Assembly: GCA_021229015.1 (NCBI GenBank)
Contig: CM037778.1
Span: 85,886,756 to 85,950,755, forward strand
DNA length: 64,000 nucleotides
From: Solen grandis
Taxonomy: Eukaryota; Mollusca; Bivalvia; Adapedonta; Solenidae
Direction of reading: 5' to 3'
The notes under the pieces were generated by a model, which saw only the letters and a program-made list of their open reading frames with translations, was not told where the DNA came from and did no database searches. The translations under genes were made by a program, and so were the position numbers. Positions 11,727-23,633 of this stretch are shown piece after piece. The first letter of the stretch is position 1. Every line of letters begins with the position of its first letter.

Positions 11727-12949
11727 CATATACTTAAATTAATGATTTTCATTATGACAAAAATATGATGTCTTATATTGCAAAAGTAATTTAAAAAGTA
11801 AAAAAAAAAATAATAAAAAAATAAAAAGTTAAAAACGGTACTCCGCTGGGACCCGAACCTACAACATTTGCCATGCCATACATAGCTATGATTTTTTCAT
11901 GGAAGTTCCAGCCAGTCATGATTCGAAATATCTCCAAATGGCGATTTCCTCCTGCTTACTTTCTTTTTTCGCTACAGTTTCGACTTAACTCAATTGTACT
12001 GAAATAAACGTGAAAATTGTCCCCATTTAGTTCAAAAACTAAATAAATAAGATAAAGAATAAGACCGAAACACTGATTTGATTTATTGTTTGCTTATAAT
12101 TTAACATTTAACTGTTTTGATTTGAAATATCAAAACGTTCTGTCATATAATAACACATGTATGAATTCTGTTTTCTTTGTAAACAGATGAAACTTAGCGC
12201 CGATGAAAAAATGAATATTTTTAGGAAAAAATACTAGTATCAATGTTACCTCCTCGCTTTCCATGCATTTCACTAAAATTGATAATATAAACGATATTTT
12301 ATACACACTTTTTCATACACATATACAGCAAAATGTCCAGCTTTTCTTGATAAATTTTCAAAGTTTTATGGAGTATATATGTATATCTCATCAGAAAAAG
12401 TGTCTTGTGTCCTTGACCTTTGACATCATATGTTCTAGTTAATTATACTGGTTTATCCCCGCATTTCTAGTCGGTTGCACATCGCGTTCTGTCTTATCCC
12501 GTCGCGTCACGTCACGCACGGTACTTCAGTGAAACTTGGCTGGTATTGCGGGGGTATCCATCGTATTCAGTAATATCTTTATAGTTCAACATGTATTTGT
12601 AACAAATAATAACTATATTACAAGTACTGGAAGGACTCATAGTAACAAGGTGAAACTTGACCGAACGAACTTCCTGTTTGCACAGGAATTTTCTTCCGGG
12701 GATGGTCTAGTTTAAAGCTGGTTGATGACAATCGATACACACACCACCATCTTAACACTATTGTTAAATAACTACTCTACAAGTCTAGTCATCAATTATT
12801 GTATCTTACATTTGTTTTCAAAGGCTTGTTTATGTTTACTAGCATCTGTTTAAAGTGAAGTACAAAATAATCAATGCGTATCTAAAATACGTAAACTCTA
12901 TAATATGTGTGAATCTGAAATATAGTCAACATTTAGATCTAGTCAATTT
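11727..12949. other. Non-coding interval with tRNA-like B-box remnant
   Basis: Mostly featureless A+T-rich DNA. On the minus strand at about 11845-11860, TAGGTTCGGGTCCCAGC resembles an RNA polymerase III B box, suggesting a decayed tRNA-derived SINE, but no convincing A box is visible. Nothing else is supported. Confidence 0.3.
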
Positions 12950-15295
12950 ATGACACCAACACGAGTATATGATACCAACACTAGCATAAAACACCAGCAC
13001 TGATATATGACAACAACACTGGTATGTAACACCAAGACTGGTATATATCACTAGTATATGACACCAAGACTGGTATATACACAGTATGTAACACAAGACT
13101 GGTTAATAACACCATACTAGTATGATATAACAACAACTGGTATATAACACCATATAGTATATACAACTAGAATAAACACCAAGACTGGTAAATAACACAA
13201 GCTGTTAATAACACACACTAGTATGTAACACCAACACTGTTATATAACCAATACTTGTATATAACAGCAACACTGTATATAACACCAACATTGGTATATA
13301 ACACCAACATGGTTTAAAATCCAAAATCGTATATAACACCAACACTGGTATATAATCACTAGTATGTAACACAAGACTGGTTATATACCATACTAGTATA
13401 TATATAACAACAAACTGGTATATACACATATAGTATATAACACTAGATATATACACCAAGACTGGTATAATAACACCAAGACTGGTTAATACACCCAAAA
13501 CTAGTATGTAACACTAACACTGGTTTATAACACCAACACTGATATATAACACCAACACTGATATATTACACCAACACTGATATATTACACCAACACTGAT
13601 ATATAACACCAACACTGATATATAACACCAACACTAATATATAACACCAACACTGATATATAACACCAACACTGGTATTTAACACCAACACTGATATATT
13701 ACACCAACACTGATATATAACACCAACACTGATATATTACACCAACACTGATATATTACACCAACACTGATATATAACACCAACACTGATATATAACACC
13801 AACACTGGTATATAACACCAACACTGTATATTACACCAACACTGATATATTACACCCACAAACACTGATATATAACAACAACAATGTATATATTACAACA
13901 ACACTGATATATTACAACAACACTGATTATATAACACCAACACTGATATATAACACCAACACTAATATATAACACCAACACTGATATATAACACCAACAC
14001 TGATATATTACACCAACACTGATATATAACACCAACACTGATATATAACACCAACACTGTATATACACCAACACTAATATATAACACCAACACTGATATA
14101 TTACACCAACACTAATATATATAACACCAACACTGATATATAACACCAACACTGGTATTTTACACCAACACTGATATATAACAACACTGATATATAACAC
14201 CAACACTGATATATAACACCAACACTAATATATAACACCAACACTGATATATAACACCAACACTGATATATAACACCAACACTGGTATATAACACCAACA
14301 CTGGTATATAACACCAACACTGGTATATAACACCAACACTAATATATAACACAACACTGATATATTACACCAACACTAATATATAACACCAACACTGGTA
14401 TTTAACACCAACACTGATATATAACACAACACTGATATATTACACCAACACTAATATATAACACCAACACTGGTATTTAACACCAACACTGATATATAAC
14501 ACCAACACTGATATATAACACCAACACTGATATATTACACCAACACTGGTATTTAACACCAACACTGATATATAACACCAACACTGATATATTACACCAA
14601 CACTGGTATATAACACCAACACTGATATATAACACCAACACTGATATATTACACCAACACTGGTATATAACACCAACACTGGTATATAACACCAACACTG
14701 ATATATAACACCAATACTGGTATATAACACCAACACTAATATATAACACCAACACTGATATATAACACCAACACTGGTATATAACACCAACACTAATATA
14801 TAACACCAACACTGGTATATAACACCAACACTGATATATAACACCAATACTGGTATATAACACCAACACTAATATATAACACCAATACTTGTATATAACA
14901 CTTACACTGGTATATAACACCAACACTAATATATAACACCAACACTGGTATATAACACCAACACTGATATATAACACCAACATTGGTATATAACACCAAC
15001 ACTGGTATATAACACCAACACTAATATATAACACCAACACTGGTATATAACACCAACACTAATATATAACACCAAGATGGTATATAACACCAACACTAAT
15101 ATATAACACCAACACTGGTATATAACACCAACACTGGTATATAACACCAACAGTGGTATATAACACCAACACTAATATATAACACCAGTACTGGTATATA
15201 ACACCAACACTGGTATATAACACCAACACTGGTATATAACACCAACACTGATATAGAACACCAACACTGTTATAGAACACCAACTATGGTATATA
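12950..15295 (+). repeat. 19-bp minisatellite array
   Basis: Tandem units of TATATAACACCAACACTGG fill about 2.35 kb (roughly 120 copies). The last two bases vary as GG, GA or AA, and TATATT replaces TATATA in many units. The left 550 bp (12950-13500) is strongly degenerate; the right part is homogeneous, with occasional 18-base units. Because 19 is not a multiple of 3, all three minus-strand frames read a 19-residue repeat rich in Tyr, Val, Cys and Trp, producing several long but spurious open frames. ACCA-ACAC-TGGT inside GGT-type junctions is a small inverted repeat. Confidence 0.95.
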
Positions 15296-15794
15296 CAATG
15301 TAATATCAATACTGTAAGGGAACTGAGACAGAAACAAAGCGGAGTAATTATGATCATGGATATGTTAACAACGCGAAGCCGAAATAAAATTTAGGTGAAA
15401 AAAAAACCTTCCTCTGTTTTTTTCAGGTGGCGATCAGACCTCAGATACTATACATTACAAATAACACTTGGGGATAATGAATGCAATACTGACAATGGGG
15501 CGTTAAATCCTACGAGAAAATAAGCCAGCGCTATTGTTATTGTTTGTTATCAGTTTTTTGTTTTTTTATTCTCTTTCTCTGCTTGTTATGATGGTAGAAA
15601 CAGCAGTAGTAGTATTAGAAATAACAGTTAAAGTATGCTAAGATAAGACAAATGAAAATAAAAATATATTTACGTTTTACTTTATATCTTAGGACGGGGC
15701 TGGATTATTGCTTTCTCACACTTTTTTTCGTCATTGTTAATTTAAATAATTAAGAAGAAGACAACAAACAGTAGGAAATGATACCAATTACGTC
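15296..15794. other. Non-coding interval
   Basis: No gene or repeat recognised beyond short A and T runs. Confidence 0.5.
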
Positions 15795-16000
15795 GCACTA
15801 TCTGCGGTTTGCAGATAGCCCGCCTACATCAGTGACACCCATTAGTCATGTCCTTCCTCTAATTTGTACATTGTCTACATATCTCACATTATTATTCATA
15901 TAATTATAGTTCACCATGTTGCATGCTTTGTATTTTTTGCTTTTGTGACGATGAGCTTTGTGCTTAAGTCAAATAAAGATTCTGTTCTGTTCTGTTCTGT
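15795..16000 (+). mobile_element. 3' end of a 5'-truncated LINE
   Basis: The block ends with AATAAA (15972-15977) followed at once by four TTCTG units (15980-16000). A polyadenylation-like signal abutting a short pentamer tail is the usual 3' terminus of CR1/L2-type LINEs. About 200 bp of plausible 3' UTR precedes it and no coding part remains. The left boundary is a guess. Confidence 0.5.
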
Positions 16001-16131
16001 ACATAAAATTCATCTTATCTGATCAATATGGATGATTAGAGAATATTTACTGATCTATGATTAAATGAGGAACTCGGGTGAAGATGTCAATAAATTTCTG
16101 TTGCAAACTGTATACATTCTGTCACAGACAC

Positions 16132-16134
<3 letters not shown>

Positions 16135-16175
<41 letters not shown>
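16135..16175 (+). repeat. (GA)n microsatellite
   Basis: About 20 uninterrupted GA dinucleotides lie upstream of a candidate exon. Confidence 0.95.
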
Positions 16176-16177
<2 letters not shown>

Positions 16178-16373
16178 TGAAGGTCGTATATCTTGTTACA
16201 AATTTAAATAAAGAGTTGTGGTTTACAAAATCATCTGCGCATATCCAGCTACCTGTGGGAACACTCTTTTAATAGGATACTTAACAAACAGGACGTTTTA
16301 TTACAACGAAATTTTATTTGCAGGTTTATGGAGGTAAATACATTTACAACATTTTTATTTTTGAAAATATGAC

Positions 16374-16400
16374 ATCTCTCTCTCTCTCTCTCTGTCTCTC
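16374..16400 (+). repeat. (TC)n microsatellite
   Basis: TC repeats with one interrupting TG. Together with the GA run 200 bp upstream this forms an inverted purine/pyrimidine pair. Confidence 0.9.
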
Positions 16401-16596
16401 TAACTTGGAATTCACATGTTACAACAGTGTTTACGTTTTAGCTATAAGTACAAGATAAAATGGTGTGTATTTAGCTTTCCTGTATGCCTATTTTGTCTGC
16501 CGCACATATTTGATATTTTCTTGTTTGTAAGAAACCGACTTTTTAAAGATGTATTACAGACAGACATATAGATAGAATTATGCTTCAGACGAGACG

Positions 16597-16746
16597 ATGT
16601 TTCACAAAAAGACACTTAAGGAGACCGAAGCAAATGGTACCAGCAGACAAATCTCTCAGCCACAAAACTTTCAACACGTGCAGCACCTAGGGACGGGGAT
16701 CTTACATCCAGACGATAAACAAACCGGAAGTAATACTCAAGGACCT
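16597..16746 (+). CDS. Candidate first coding exon of the CARD-like gene
   Basis: ATG at 16597 has A at -3. The 50 codons encode a polar, Gln/Thr/His-rich peptide starting MFHKKTLKET and ending TGSNTQGP. GTACGT at 16747 is a plausible splice donor, and the exon closes in phase 0, which matches the phase-0 acceptor at 19164. An acceptor-like TATTACAG precedes it at about 16560, so an upstream non-coding exon is possible. No domain is recognised in this segment, as expected for a disordered N-terminus. The link to the downstream exons rests only on phase, strand and spacing; RNA evidence is needed. Confidence 0.4.
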
Positions 16747-16869
16747 GTACGTATTGTAATCGTTATGACAAAAATATGCATGCAGATTATATTGATCGGA
16801 ATAGGTTATTCTCAATCAGACGAGTCGAAAACTTGTCTTGACTGTAGATTATTCGAATCCGAATAGGCT

Positions 16870-17090
16870 TCCGGTGTGAGTCCAGCTGATTTCCAGGCTT
16901 TGTCTACATAAGTCAAATACATTACCTGCCTCATCATTACAACGCCGTAGACAAGAATTATGACACCATATCAGTCACATCACTCTGATAGGGAGCTTAA
17001 CCAGTGCCATTTAAGTGACCAGGGATCGAACCTACGACTTCCCGGGCAAACGATATATAGCTATCTGCCTATCGGACCGCTTTATTGCAC
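16870..17090 (-). mobile_element. tRNA-derived SINE (diverged)
   Basis: On the minus strand, GTAGGTTCGATCCCTGG (B box on plus 17022-17032) lies about 40 bases downstream of an A-box-like ATAGGCAGATAGCTAT. This is the spacing of a tRNA head. A non-tRNA body continues to about 16870. The A box is degenerate, so the copy is old. It falls within the proposed first intron. Confidence 0.45.
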
Positions 17091-19163
17091 GGGTTAAAAT
17101 ATCTGAGTGCTCAAACCGAGCTGTAAAAAGAGATCAGTATTTATCGGGAGTAATGGCTAAATGTAATGTACACATTTTACTAAAATTTATTCATAGATAT
17201 GTGCAGGTTGATATACACACAAAGGTCAAGATCATGGTTTCAATAATCATTCTTACAAACCATTCGAGCACTTACTAAAGAATCAAAAGACATATGTACA
17301 AACATTCCTCACGTGTAAACCCTCCACCGTGACTGGTATACGCATGTTTATGTATACATATCTCGTACATACAAAAACATAATTGTATTTACATTATTAT
17401 GATACAAAACTATGCAATTTTTTTACATATATAGCATTTTTAGTTTCAGGTATTATATTTATTATCAAATTTCGGAGTATAAGATTTTCAAGATGCTATT
17501 AATTAACTTTCATAAACATGTATATTATACAGAGTATATATACACCAAGGAGAGAGATTAGCGTTTATTAGTTAAACTCGGATCATGTCATGCTTCAGTC
17601 ATACTGGTCATATATTCAACAATCAAACATGATCTAAACCGAAGAAAAAAATCTTGTAGAGTCTAATTTCTTTCCCCCTTCTACAGGTTTAGATAAACTC
17701 GGTTGTTTTCAAATATCTTCCCTGTTGAATGATCTTGGAAATTAATGCAGTTTCAACCGACTACTGTCATTTATGTTCAGTTATTGCGTTCCTTTTTGGA
17801 ACTTTATAATGCAATAACCTATATTATTTACATGTATTAATTTATCGATCATTCGTCAGTTTTAATTTCAAACTTAAACAATAATCTATAAGACAAGTAA
17901 AACACATCACCCTCACTAGACCATTGTTATTCGTTTTAGAGTGTGAAGCGCATGCGTGAAGCAGCTTTAATAACCGGAACTGAAAACAATAACTGATTTG
18001 ATGTCTCACTACACAGGAGTAGTAGTGATGTAAAAATAGTTTATATTGAAACCTGTCCGTTAAGAAAGAAAACCCAAACCTGTTTCATAATTTCATGAGC
18101 AAAAAAAAACAAAAAAACAAAAAACAACAACAAAAAACAAACAAACAAAAAACAAAACAAAAAAACAGCAACAATATATTATACATGTTCTTCACTACAG
18201 TATCTTAACTTGAGTAAAGCAAGTCACATCTGTCAAGATAGGTCTGTTTTTCATCAGTTATTATCTAATAACCTATAAATTTGATGACCTTAACCAGTGA
18301 TGATAAATTTTTTAAAATTTTTTCAGTGACGTATTTCAATTAATTAGTTAGTGCTGAACAAGAAACAAATGTCTGTCTATTTATGTCAAATTGAAATATT
18401 TGTCCAAAAAGTTTCCACCATTTTACATTAGCAAATCAACTGCTTAGACTATTAAAAACTCGTGGAAGCCACTTCTGTTAATAATTTCGAGGTTCTGACC
18501 CCAAACGTACTTTGGGGTCAAGTTCTGGCCCCTATGTGTGTAAAGCACTATGTCCCGTTGTGCGTTGGAGTCCAAAATGCGTTCCAAGCGCGTATATAAC
18601 AACTCCTGATCAATACGTCATTGAGTTTTAGATCTTCAAAGAACTACAAGAATAAATCAGACTGAACAACAGGAAAATGCAGGTTAATAGTAAATATTTA
18701 AAGGTCACGCATACCAAGTATATGACAAATTAAAAAGTGTTTCATGCAATACGAGAATAGATGTAAAGAAATCATTTTTTTTGTTGTTGTTGTTTTCAAT
18801 CACATATTACCAGAGGACGTATTTGAAAAACAGATAATGTTCAAATCTTAAATGTAAATTACACCACGTGTTAACTTTGCTGGACTCCGCTATACAGAAT
18901 GATGTGTTCAGTGTGGTTGATATTTTTTTAAGCTCGTGAGGTAATTTGGATTCAGAAAAAAAGCTTAACGAGATAAGCAGGGATAAAACACTGTACAGTT
19001 GATTGATGTACTGGACCACCTTTAAATATAAGCAAAATTTTCCCCGACAATTTGTCATGAAATTTTGCTGTGTTTGTGTTTTTTAACAGTATTATTTAAC
19101 GGAAATATTTATTTATCAATATAATTATTTCAATATACATGTGTATTTCTCTCGATATTTCAG
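17091..19163 (+). other. Probable intron of the CARD-like gene
   Basis: No coding signal or recognised family. It holds an A/C-rich low-complexity run at about 18101-18172. It ends with a pyrimidine-containing tract and CAG at 19161-19163, the acceptor for the coiled-coil exon. Confidence 0.4.
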
Positions 19164-19611
19164 ATTTTGACATACAAGTTTGTAAACAATGATGACATCA
19201 GAGTCATTATACGTGAGGAGATTGGGGAGGTCAAAGAGCAGCTGACAGAAGTACTACAAGAACTCAGGGATGTTAAACAAGAGCTCTCGCTTATTAAAAA
19301 CACTAGGTCAGCAATTCCAATCCATTCTCGTTCGGACTCGCTGAAGCAAGCGTCTAGTTTAAGCTGGGGGTCCAACAGATCGTCTGCACTTCCCCCACCC
19401 ATGCCGCATCAGAAAATGTATGAAGGATCAGGAAATATCACGGTTGTTGATCAGGGACGAGGAGTGAATTCTGATGTAGATGTAGCTGGGAATGACATGG
19501 CTGACAGTGTGGGTAGCACTGGAGAGTGTATCCGTGCAGCTGAAGGTCAGGCGGCCCTTAAACCGATTCAAGTCAATCTGACGTATAAACTAGACTTACC
19601 AGCAGAAAAGA
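19164..19611 (+). CDS. CARD-like gene, coiled-coil exon
   Basis: The exon is bounded by TTTCAG before 19164 and GTGAGT from 19612. It is open for 149 codons plus one base (phase 1 at its end). Residues from about 19188 to 19305 (DDIRVIIREEIGEV ... LQELRDVKQELSLI) form heptads of a coiled coil, likely an oligomerisation segment. The rest is Ser/Gly/Pro-rich linker. There is no ATG at the 5' edge, so this is an internal exon and at least one upstream coding exon must exist. Joining it to the next exon restores an uninterrupted frame across a 262-bp GT-AG intron, strong internal evidence that this is a real spliced gene. Confidence 0.75.
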
Positions 19612-19873
19612 GTGAGTATCTTATACTTGAAATAAAGAAAATATCCCAAATAAACCTATTGTACTATAGCGTGATAAGACTATAGAGTAAAAATACAATA
19701 GTTTTAATGAAAATGTAATATTATTGTTTACTGTATTCGATGACACTGATAACGTTAACGGTATTTCCATCTTTATTGAAATACATGTATCAGCCCATCT
19801 GGAATTAACTAATTATACTTACAATGCAGTCATAGAAACACTTTTCATATCCTTACATCTATTTTCATTACAG
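19612..19873 (+). other. Phase-1 GT-AG intron (262 bp)
   Basis: The donor is A|GTGAGT at 19611/19612; the acceptor is TTTTCATTACAG, ending at 19873. The frame is open on both sides and joins without loss. The intron itself contains stops in the flanking frame, starting with TAG near 19683. Confidence 0.8.
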
Positions 19874-20601
19874 CATCTCGGATCAAAACCATAGACAACA
19901 GGCTGTGCTGGGCAATGGCAATTCAGGCCAATGTGGAAGGTATAGTCAATAAACTGTTTGATAAGGTTGGTGCAATTACAGAAGAACTGAACAATGGTTT
20001 ACACATTACTGCCGATGAGTGTAGTTTCATTCATGGACATTTTGACAAAAAGGACAAGATGCGGATTCTTATTGGAATAATAAATGGCAGGGACACGAGT
20101 CATTTATTGGGATTTTTGCGCACTGTTGGACAATTGGACATGGACCTTAGACACGAGATTGAAAGAAAATATGAGTATTTTAGGGGACTTCATCTGCAGG
20201 AAGAAAAATGCGTTTTCTGCAATTTGAAATCTAGGGTGAACATAAAGTACATCATAGATTCACTGTGGGGTTCATATGCTGTTGATGATAATCTTTATTT
20301 CCAAGTGATCTACACGCAAAATGCTCCAGGAAACCAGGGCCAGCTGTGGGACCGTGTCTTTAGTCTGGTCAGTGACTCCGAACAGTATGGGAAGCTAATA
20401 CTGGCCCTTTGTAAGAACAATCACTACAGCTATCTGGCAAGGGAACTGGAAAGGTTGTTAGAGTCTGGAGAAAGGTCAGTGATGTGCGGCTGTGGACGAC
20501 AGATTAATTTTAAGGAAGTAAAGGAAAGCGGACAGCCTAGCACTGCGATAGATTCAAAGCCTTCGTCTGGTAGCACAGTAATGAATGTCAGGAATGCACC
20601 A
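19874..20601 (+). CDS. CARD-like gene, tandem death-fold exon
   Basis: A 728-bp exon open throughout. Residues encoded by about 19900-20175 (IVNKLFDKVGAITEEL, KKDKMRILIGIINGRDTSHL, LGFLRTVGQLD) have the helix pattern of a CARD: a Leu-rich first helix, a DK(M)R..L..I helix and a final F-L-R helix. A second similar segment at about 20210-20470 ends LILALCKNNHYSYLARELE, again CARD-like. A Cys-containing MCGCGRQ tail follows. CARDs mediate homotypic assembly in innate-immune and apoptotic signalling; the assignment here is by eye. The exon ends in phase 0 before GTAAGT at 20602. The next exon is not visible: a TTTA repeat and an assembly gap follow. ATG 19915 is internal, not the start. Confidence 0.7.
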
Positions 20602-20668
20602 GTAAGTGTTAACTTCATAAAGATTCATCAAATACAATCTGATAAAATAGATGGAAGGCAAACACATG

Positions 20669-20669
20669 T

Positions 20670-20736
<67 letters not shown>

Positions 20737-20742
20737 TTTTTC
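20669..20742 (+). repeat. (TTTA)n microsatellite next to gap
   Basis: About 18 TTTA units run directly into the N block. Long simple repeats often break assemblies, so the gap probably reflects this repeat. The open frame reading through it is an artefact. Confidence 0.95.
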
Positions 20743-20842
20743 NNNNNNNNNNNNNNNNNNNNNNNNNNNNNNNNNNNNNNNNNNNNNNNNNNNNNNNNNN
20801 NNNNNNNNNNNNNNNNNNNNNNNNNNNNNNNNNNNNNNNNNN
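20743..20842. other. Assembly gap (100 N)
   Basis: Exactly 100 N, the conventional size for a gap of unknown length. Downstream exons of the CARD-like gene may be lost here. Confidence 1.
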
Positions 20843-21840
20843 AATGGGCAGGCAATAAGAGGTGAGTCCGCTTTCCAGCCATCAAGGTCAAAAATATGAT
20901 GGCCTGAAGGTGCCTTAAGTAAGGAGGAAACACCATGCACGTTATTCTTGCGCAACCTCACAAATCGGGCGCGCGTCATAAAAAGTAAAATACCACCGCA
21001 TCATCACAGATACCGCGAATACGGTCAGTTCTGCGTTCACTTTCTGCTGCGTGATATTGTTAGGTAACAGCAGAATATAGTCATGGGTCACGTGTTACTT
21101 ATAGGATTGAAGTGACTGGGGCTTTGTGTCGAGATACTACCGAACTTCTGTCCCGTGTGCTCATGAAGCACTGCGTTTTTGAAGTAGTGTAGGAAGTACA
21201 CGGACCGTAGCTGCGACAATCCTGGAGTCAGATCTTTGTCATTTGAAGCATAGCTTCTTTGACAGGACTTGGCGTCTGCCTAGACTTAAAAACCAGTTAC
21301 CTCGTTCCAGGCAGGCAGTAGCTGGTTTAGTTCCAGCTTAGTATAGTGTCACTAGGGTGTGGCTTAAGTAGGGTGGATTGATCTCCAAGGGCTTGGAGTC
21401 TGTTAAGGTGTACAACAGGGGCAAATTAGTTGTTGTAACAATCATTTTAATCAGCTGTGTATATATGATTGTCCACGTTTTCGTTAGCTAATCAACTGGC
21501 TAGGCATGCCTCAAGGAAAATTCATGTGAAGCTTTATATTTTAGTTTAAGACGTTTACTTAAACCCGCCGCTCGGACGAAATACGCTACACTATTTATCA
21601 TGTATATCTCATAAAATCTTTGCACACACTTTTGTGTATCACATTAAGAATTGTTAGGCATTACTTTTCGGGCAAGATGTTTAATAAGAAATATGACTGT
21701 ACTTTTGCAATTATTTATATTTCTATAATTCATTTCTTTTTATAATCTATGCTCCATTTGAGTATTTTGTTACATTTGTTTCATAATGTACTGTATCTTT
21801 ATTGTATTGTATATGGGGGAAATAAAACAATGGAGACATA
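20843..21840. other. Unassigned non-coding block ending in AATAAA
   Basis: About 1 kb of moderately GC-balanced sequence without long open frames. AATAAA at 21821-21826 follows a T-rich stretch, so this could be the 3' UTR of the upstream gene or the terminal part of a retroelement. I cannot decide between these. Confidence 0.35.
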
Positions 21841-21844
21841 CTAA

Positions 21845-21960
21845 CGCTATTATAGCGACGTTTCCATGTCGCAGTCGGGTATCGAATTCCTGACATGGTG
21901 AACGCTTTTGCCACGAAGTTCCTGAGTAGTTAAGGTTTTCCCCTGAGACAAGACAATGCG
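21845..21960 (-). mobile_element. Possible SINE remnant
   Basis: On the minus strand AATTCGATACCCGACTG resembles a B box and GTGGCAAAAGCG upstream may be a decayed A box. The match is weak. Confidence 0.25.
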
Positions 21961-21989
21961 TCTTCTACAATCGACACCTCACGTTGAAT

Positions 21990-22100
21990 ATCACTATATA
22001 CTCGGAGACACACATTATATCATATAATATTACATTATATTATATTACATTATATTACTTTGGATTATATCATACTATAATACATATAATACTATATTTT
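21990..22100. repeat. AT-rich low-complexity run
   Basis: Imperfect ATATTACATT-type repeats immediately upstream of the second Tigger-like copy. The open frame across it is low-complexity. Confidence 0.7.
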
Positions 22101-22134
22101 TACGTAGTGTTGATGATAATAAGTACAACAAGTA

Positions 22135-23071
22135 CAGTAAAGCTCACTTATAACGAAACCACGGGACCTTGCAAATCATTTCGTCTTATACAAATTTCGT
22201 CTTATCCTTTAACGAAAATTTCGTTATAGATGTTTGCATATAACGAAATTTCGTTATACTCTAAATTCTTACTACAAAACAATGACAGGGAATTAATGTA
22301 AAAAGACACAGTTAATCTATGTTATTCTTATAAATTCCACCAAGTATAAATGAATGGTAACAAAATGTGATAAATTGTGAAATTAAAACAGCTTAACCTT
22401 GTTTTACAAAATGTCTATTTTCCTGTATGATATTCGTGGAAAACTATATTAATATTCAGTATATGTATACATGTATATATCTATGAAGAACTTTTGAAAT
22501 ATTCACTGGCGGCTTTTTTCTCTCCTTTTTTTAATTCTATCTAAAATTTCGTATCTCGTGATATGGCCTTTCTTTTTACCCTTCTCGACGGCTTACATTT
22601 TGGATTTTAAATGCAACAAGAAATATTCAACACGCTCTCATTGTAGGTTAGGGTAATTAGAATATAATGCATGTATGTATGCGTGACATGCCTTTATCAC
22701 TCACACGAAACTGCCTTTCTGCTAGCTTAAATCTATATCAATAGCATACTTGCATAAAGAGGTACATATAGTCGGGTGCTGTTTACCGCTCGAGGTTAAA
22801 GCCATTTAAGCAACAAGGAGCGCTGTGTTTGTGAACATTTATATAATTATGATAATGACGGGCTATTTTGTTAAACGAACCGTTTACAGGTAAACTTAGG
22901 TATAAGGACCTGCAAATTCTTTTGTCCTAGCCGATTTTTTTTGCTATATCCGATTTTATCTTAAGCGGATGGGGTCCATAGAAATAATGAGGGAAGTAGT
23001 CTGGGAATCACTTTATTTTGTATTTAGCCTTTTTATGTCCTATCCAAGTTTGTTATAAGTGAGCTTTACTG
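22135..23071 (-). mobile_element. Tigger/pogo-like transposon, copy 2 (non-autonomous)
   Basis: It starts CAGTAAAGCTCACTTATAAC and ends in the inverted GTTATAAGTGAGCTTTACTG. It is flanked by TA on both sides, a clean TA target duplication. It is colinear with copy 1 over its full length. At about 22500-22600 the minus strand reads VKRKAIS, then, after indels and a stop, LKKGEKKAASEY, matching the helix-turn-helix start of pogo/Tigger transposases. Where copy 1 and copy 2 differ, each preserves different pieces, so both derive from a once-coding element. Confidence 0.85.
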
Positions 23072-23204
23072 TACGACTGTCAACAGATGTGACCTGCTAT
23101 TAGGTCAAACTTTATATTATATTATGTTACATATGTATATTATCACACGTGTGGTTGAAAGCTGTTTCAAATACATTGAATACAGTTTCTTTTATTTTTA
23201 TGAC

Positions 23205-23345
23205 CTAAGGACACCGTGGTAACGTACCAAAATGCGGGTCCGAATGTTATGGGTTCGAACCCGATTTATTTCATTACCTTCTCAGACGCAAATGTCTGGA
23301 CCAGCCTCGAGATAATTTGTATACGTTTTAAGAGTTTGTTTTTCA
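23205..23345 (+). mobile_element. tRNA-derived SINE, copy 1 of a shared family
   Basis: A perfect B box GGGTTCGAACCC lies at about 23251-23262. The A box region (CCGTGGTAACGTACC) has lost several bases. The body TTCTCAGACGCAAATGTCTGGACCA matches the copy at 28141 (TTCCCAGGCGCAAATACGGGTCCA), so both belong to one family on the plus strand. Confidence 0.65.
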
Positions 23346-23633
23346 GTTGACGTAATGAATCTTTGAGTTTCAGTTGAAATTTATTAATCATGCTCCCTAT
23401 ATTCAGACGATGACTCTCATTTTGTCACGGCTGTAGCTGCTATTTCATGCAACACTGGCTGTGCATCTTTTCTCACCACGATAACATATACCTGACTTAA
23501 TGGTATAACAACTTAATACATTTTCAGTCATTTAAATGACTGTTCATATTTTGTTGTCGCCATATAATCAGGCGTTCCACGACACAAAATATAAATTATT
23601 ATTATATTTGTCGTTTTTTTTCATCTGTTCACA
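23346..23633. other. Non-coding interval
   Basis: Nothing recognised; it lies between the SINE and the FLYWCH/MULE gene. Confidence 0.4.

Noticed and set aside
12950..15295. CRISPR-like array
   Set aside because: Units are directly adjacent with no unique spacers and the host is eukaryotic.
12981..15357. Many overlapping minus-strand open frames, up to 187 codons, with Tyr/Cys/Trp/Val-rich repeats
   Set aside because: They are the three frames of the 19-bp minisatellite; the same 19-residue pattern appears in every frame and there is no start context or domain.
20651..20979. Open frames crossing the first N block
   Set aside because: They depend on reading through unknown bases and the TTTA repeat.
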